Positions 59,542-64,000 of a stretch of 64,000 nt of DNA are shown here, piece by piece. The notes under the pieces were generated by a model. That model worked only from the letters and a program-made list of their open reading frames with translations, searched no databases and was not told the origin of the DNA. Each line of letters begins with the position of its first letter. Positions within the stretch are counted from its first letter, which is position 1. The position numbers and the translations under genes are program-made. The stretch is taken from contig JAXCHB010000235.1 of NCBI GenBank assembly GCA_036926305.1, positions 2,356,001-2,420,000 of the forward strand, in the 5' to 3' direction. Origin of the DNA: Uropetala carovei. Taxonomy: Eukaryota; Arthropoda; Insecta; Odonata; Petaluridae.

Positions 59542-60520
59542 GAATGAATTCAAAAATAATTATACTTACCTAAACAACAACCACTGTAATGTCGTATTTA
59601 TGGATGTCATGATATGTTATCTAGTGCCGCCATTTTGAAGGGTATTGTAAAAGTTAAACTCAAAAATAACCATTAAGATAGCATTTATAATAAACCATTT
59701 ATGAAAGTCGACAAAATAAATAAGTGATGACTTTATTTTAGTCTTTTTTATTTAAACTGCACATCTTCCGCCAGTGATTGGTAACTGGGATTGTAACTGG
59801 AAACCGAGAGGCGTAAACAAACTTTAAGATGTTCATTGGTGAGCGCATTTCTGGTTTTAGATTTAATTATGTTCATATTTAAAAAAATATTGATTAACAT
59901 AAATAAGTGGAAGGAAAAAATAAAAAATTTAAGTTTTTTATCTTTGAAAATTTATCGGATGAAACAAGTTTCCAACAATTTGAATCGTTATATCTTGCTT
60001 TCAACTTTATATCGCTTTGCAACAAGTAATATTTCATTTTACACATCTGTTGCATCCATGTTGAACATATCTCCTATTATGCTAGAAACTTCTTTAATGT
60101 CAATTTTGGCGAGAGAAACGAAAAAATGTTACAATGGGTCGGTCTTTAAAATCTAGAAAACGTTCTTCGAATTCAGTTCTTAATTTCTCTATCGTGTTGC
60201 TGCCTCCGCGGGCGACTTCAATCTTCCTAAAGGGCGACGTAATGGGCACCACCACGGCTTTAAATTTAAGCTCGCTCAAAAAGACCCCACTCTCACTGAC
60301 GTGAAACCGCCTACGGACGGGATTCCAAGAGAAGTTACTTTAGGTTCCGAATAATGTATCCGCAAAATTCAGCGTGTCATCACTTTGTATGCCGGAAGAC
60401 GCGGAGTGGTCATGCCGTGTGAATATCCAATAGGCCTAATAAAAATTTCCGCTAGAAGAACAGGCTCTCTTTATAAAAATCCCTAAATTTTAAATAAACC
60501 CTACATTAGGAGTGAAATGT
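59542..60520. other. Anonymous stretch
   Basis: No gene is recognised. The 106-codon frame at 59836-60156 is AT-rich and without family resemblance. Confidence 0.35.
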
Positions 60521-60529
60521 GACGAAATG

Positions 60530-61372
60530 ATTCAAATGATACAGAAGTTTAAAGAGAGATTAACAGTCCTAATGATCAATTATTACTTTCTGACGACTTA
60601 AATGTAATTCTCGAGTGGTGTAAAGAGTGGCAGTTAAAACTGAACTTAGGAAAGTGTTCCTTTATGAGATTCTGGGGAAACAAAAATACTGACACGACGA
60701 ATTACACTGTTGAAGGCGTCCAGCTAAAACTAGCCGATTCCGTGAAATACTTAGGCGTTACTTTAACAAGCAACCTCTCGTGGGATATGCACATACGGAA
60801 TATATGCGGGAAGGTTAAACAGAAACTAGGATTCATCAAACGCATAGTAGGTAAAAGTGAGGAAAAATTCAAAGAGACATGTTAGTTCTCGTTAGTAAGA
60901 CCGCTATTAGAGTACGCGTCGAGCATATGGGATCCGTACGAGAAAGGGTCAATCTCAGTGTTAGAAAGAGTGCAGCGAAAAGCCGCTAGATTCGTCAAAA
61001 GTGTTACAGGCTTGATACAGGACTTAGGATGGGAATCACTAACTGAGCGCCGGTCACGCTCTAGGTTAAAACTTCTTGAAAGATTTAACACGCATATATT
61101 CTCCAGCGATGTCGAATAAATAATAAGAGCGCCAACTTATATTGGTAGGATGGACCATCCTCGTAAAATAAGAGAGATAGCCTGTAGGACTGAGGGGTAT
61201 AAAGGCTCGTTTTTCTCTAGAACGATAGCTGAGCAGAACGAAAGTTACGATAAGAAATCAGCTGACGTAGAGTGATACTATTCATTATTATGCGCTTTCC
61301 CTTGGTGCTGTTGCACCCCCTGTCACACACCATTGCGGTGGCTTGCAGGGTAAACTGTAGATATAGATAAAA
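60530..61372 (+). pseudogene. 5'-truncated non-LTR retrotransposon, sister of 56362-57787
   Basis: In plus orientation it begins in degraded sequence at the catalytic block (the FADD codons are damaged near 60530). It continues EWCKEWQLKLNLGKC, LGVTLTSNLSWDMHIRN, SSIWDPYEKG and VQRKAARFVK, and ends in GTAGATATAGATA. It is nearly identical to the copy at 56-57 kb and shares its stops (TAG after KETC, TAA after SSDVE). Confidence 0.82.
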
Positions 61373-64000
61373 AGTTTTCTGAGCCTGGCATTGCGAGGTT
61401 TATTACGACAAAATCAATCCCTATTGATAATAATTTCATCACTAAGATTTATTCACTATTGAATTCGTAAAATTCTAACATTTAATTAAAAATGAAAACG
61501 TAGACGGACGTGGTGCAACATTAATTCTAAGAATATATATCTATCAGAAAATATACATAAATTTTGTTAGATTATATTCAGTCATTTTGTAACAGTCCCA
61601 TTCGTTCCGATTTGGTGACTATAATTTATTTACCACAATACAAACGTCCTTACAGCAAAAACCACAAGAGGTATCGTATTAGAAAATCGCTCGTGTCATT
61701 TGAACGACCAGCAAAAAAATATCAGTTCGGAAGCTTTTGGGTCTCACTCTGTATATTTGATAACATCATGTACAACATTGAATGTGATAAATTCTCTGTT
61801 AGTAATATCTATCTCAGGGGTCTCAAGTTCAAATTACGAGAGGACCATATAGATAATTTCCAAATAGATGTTGCTTTGGATACAAAAGAAAGTCCTCAAG
61901 TCGTAGTTACGATATTAAGAAATTTAGAAAGTTCTGAAAATGTTACGTTCTGATTAAAAACACAATTTCCAAATGATAAACATTTGTATTTCCCTATTTA
62001 TAACAGCGATCGTCTCGTCCACGATTTATCCTTCATCTCCTCAAAAATAATGAAACGACCAAACTTCTTAAACTGGTTAGTCACAATCGGATTTGGGGCG
62101 ACCACATGTTCGATACTCCTGATCTTTGAAACGTTTTAAAAGTTTTGAATGTCGAAATTCGTATGATAACCTTTAGATGGTTATTCAAACGAGTCATAGT
62201 CACGACGGAACGATTGGATAAGATCAAGAAGGGAAGAAAATATTATTCAGAACAAATAATTTCATTGCTGAAAGTGGCGCTTAATAGCTGAATTCTCGAC
62301 CTTTGACATTTAGCCACCCGAGCAACCGCGGCGCTTGTTTTCCACTTTTTCATTTCCTTAAATCGACTAATTACGTGAACATCTTACTTAAAAAAAATTA
62401 AAGAACCTATAAAAATCGACCTTTAAGACTCCAGCGTCGGCACAGGATAGTTTTCGAGCTGTAATTTTTTACCTCCCTATCCAAAAATTCTTGAGTCGTC
62501 TACTGACGGATGTATCGATAAATATATACTAAACAGCTAATTTTAATGAATAAAATGTCACCTTATGGAAAGCTCCCGCTCGTATGCGCCAAGAAATGTT
62601 CGGAAAGAGACAATGGAAAATCAAAGGGTGTACAGTGACATCTCAGACAGGTAAAAGAGGCATTGCGAAAACGATGGAATAGCTGGGTGTTGAAGAGTTC
62701 TCTTAGTGTCGCCCCGTAACTCCCACACGCGTCCACACACGAACGCATCGTCCTCGTTTCTCCTTTTCGTGGGAAACACCCGATTACTTTCTAAAATTCC
62801 CGCATCAGTCGCCTTTTAAAACTCTGTGGTACACGATGAAGGAAGTTAAGGACAATAGGAAGAGAGAGACGCAGAAGACAATGGACGTTATGTAAGAGGA
62901 AAAGACCAAACATGTACTGCCTCATACTATTGATGTTCGGTAAGTCCTAAACGATTCAACTAAGGAAAATGGGAATTACCCGAATTTTTCTCCGGTGGAA
63001 TTTTGCGGGTCATCAAAGGTTATCGCAGTAGTTTTGATCATGGGAGGTTAGTCCTGAAAGCTTATCGTAAAGTTAAGAGTAGTCTAATCCAATAGAAACA
63101 CTTGCTTCCCTTAAATGGAATATAATTAATAGCGTATATCTATTTAAAAGAAGTGTGTAAGTTTCTTGAAGTACCAGCAGAATTAACATGCCTCCTCCTT
63201 ATAAAATATATTTCTGTTCATTGCTATTCTTTGCCCTGCCGTAAAATAAAGTTTGTTAACTTTCTCAGGAGTGAGAACCATTTTCAGTTCACCTTATTTT
63301 TTCAATTTACGTACATGCATTACATTTATATATTACGGTCAAATTCTTTAGGCTGGCGTGTATCAGGGAAGTAAGCTAATTTACTGTGGTAGTGTTGAAA
63401 GAGTACGCTTTCGAAAAAACCGATTTAAGGCAGTTTAGGATAAAGACACTGAGGAGTGATTTGTGACCGACTCCATTCTCAAAATATATTCCAAAATGTT
63501 GCAGACGACTTATTCTGACGAAGAAATGGAATACTGGATCAATGAAATGTTACGCACGAAAAACTGATTCAATGTTAGGAATCACAAAGGGACAAGATGT
63601 CGATAGATACGTATGGTTGGTCTCAGAAGTACGCGAGATAGGGAGGCAAATTAACGATTTCCCTTCAGGAAATCGAAAATGAACAAATTCTTTCTATTAA
63701 AATGCTCCGTAATAAAAGATATACTTGATCGTATTTTGAAATTTCTGAATGTCAAAACTCAAACCTTTGTATTTCACTAAATTCACATTGAATTATGAGA
63801 AGTGACTACAGTTTTAGAGCTTATTAAAAGTGGTTCAAAGCATGGTAATGAATCGTCCATGATACTAAGACACACGGCGACACCGCAAGAACCACTTCAG
63901 TTAGCGAACGTAAGGCTTTAATTAGTCTGCGCGAAGCAATTAAATTTGGGGTCCCACCTATATTTAGCATCGCCGGAACTTCAATCGATGTATTAGCATG
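61373..64000. other. Anonymous stretch to window end
   Basis: No gene is recognised. The longest frame (61564-61953, 129 codons) resembles no family I know and has no splice or promoter support. A CpG-richer patch at 62690-62760 is unremarkable. Confidence 0.35.

Noticed and set aside
61564..61953. 129-codon plus-strand frame
   Set aside because: Mixed composition looks slightly protein-like, but I see no known motif, no splice sites and no start context.

Overview
This 64 kb window looks like gene-poor nuclear DNA from a large, repeat-rich arthropod genome. I cannot name the species. The basis is the kind of repeats present: tRNA-derived SINEs, hAT, pogo-like and foldback MITEs, Helentron-like repeats and decayed non-LTR retrotransposons. 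There is no operon-like layout, no rRNA, no intact tRNA, and no intact host protein gene that I can recognise. Nearly all long open frames are chance frames. The exceptions are fragments of transposon proteins and two short segments with convincing splice signals (26128-26166 and 29455-29525, both minus strand), so much of the window may be intron or intergenic DNA of a minus-strand host gene.

Layout. 1-1951: anonymous. 1960-4785: a mobile element with inverted arms of about 550 bp, an exact 8-bp target duplication, a decayed protein gene of a family I cannot assign, and a nested 282-bp hAT MITE. 4870-5130: an old SINE. 5436-6475 and 7434-8804: two hAT derivatives, the second carrying a nested non-LTR retrotransposon end. 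8813-21112: anonymous, with a CpG-rich patch near 9.9-10.1 kb and a GT/GA-CT/AC hairpin near 18.4 kb. 21113-22116: hAT-like element. 24261-25268: a repeat containing a GGAC-type array, followed by a perfect-TIR MITE. 26526-27108: a TIR element enclosing a near-perfect foldback. 27150-27830: a SINE split by a hAT MITE. 29746-30519: a pogo-like MITE split by a hAT MITE. 31457-32218 and 36783-37563: two copies of a Helentron-like repeat. 32925-33294: two palindromic elements. 37703-37944, 39005-39175, 41787-44188 and 45380-45668: further hAT or pogo-like elements. 45972-46296: a SINE with a 17-bp target duplication. 49170-49760 and 58741-58990: further copies of the GGAC-array repeat. 56362-57787 and about 60530-61372: two related non-LTR copies in inverted orientation. 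59387-59541: a single unit of the foldback sequence.

The DNA transposons are mostly non-autonomous and no hAT, pogo or Helitron enzyme is encoded here. Nesting gives relative ages: hAT MITEs cut the long-TIR element, a SINE and the pogo-like element, so hAT activity came after all three. The best leads for something undescribed are the long-TIR element with its unassigned gene family, the foldback element with its structured unit, the two Helentron-like families, and the hammerhead-like motifs scattered among the repeats.
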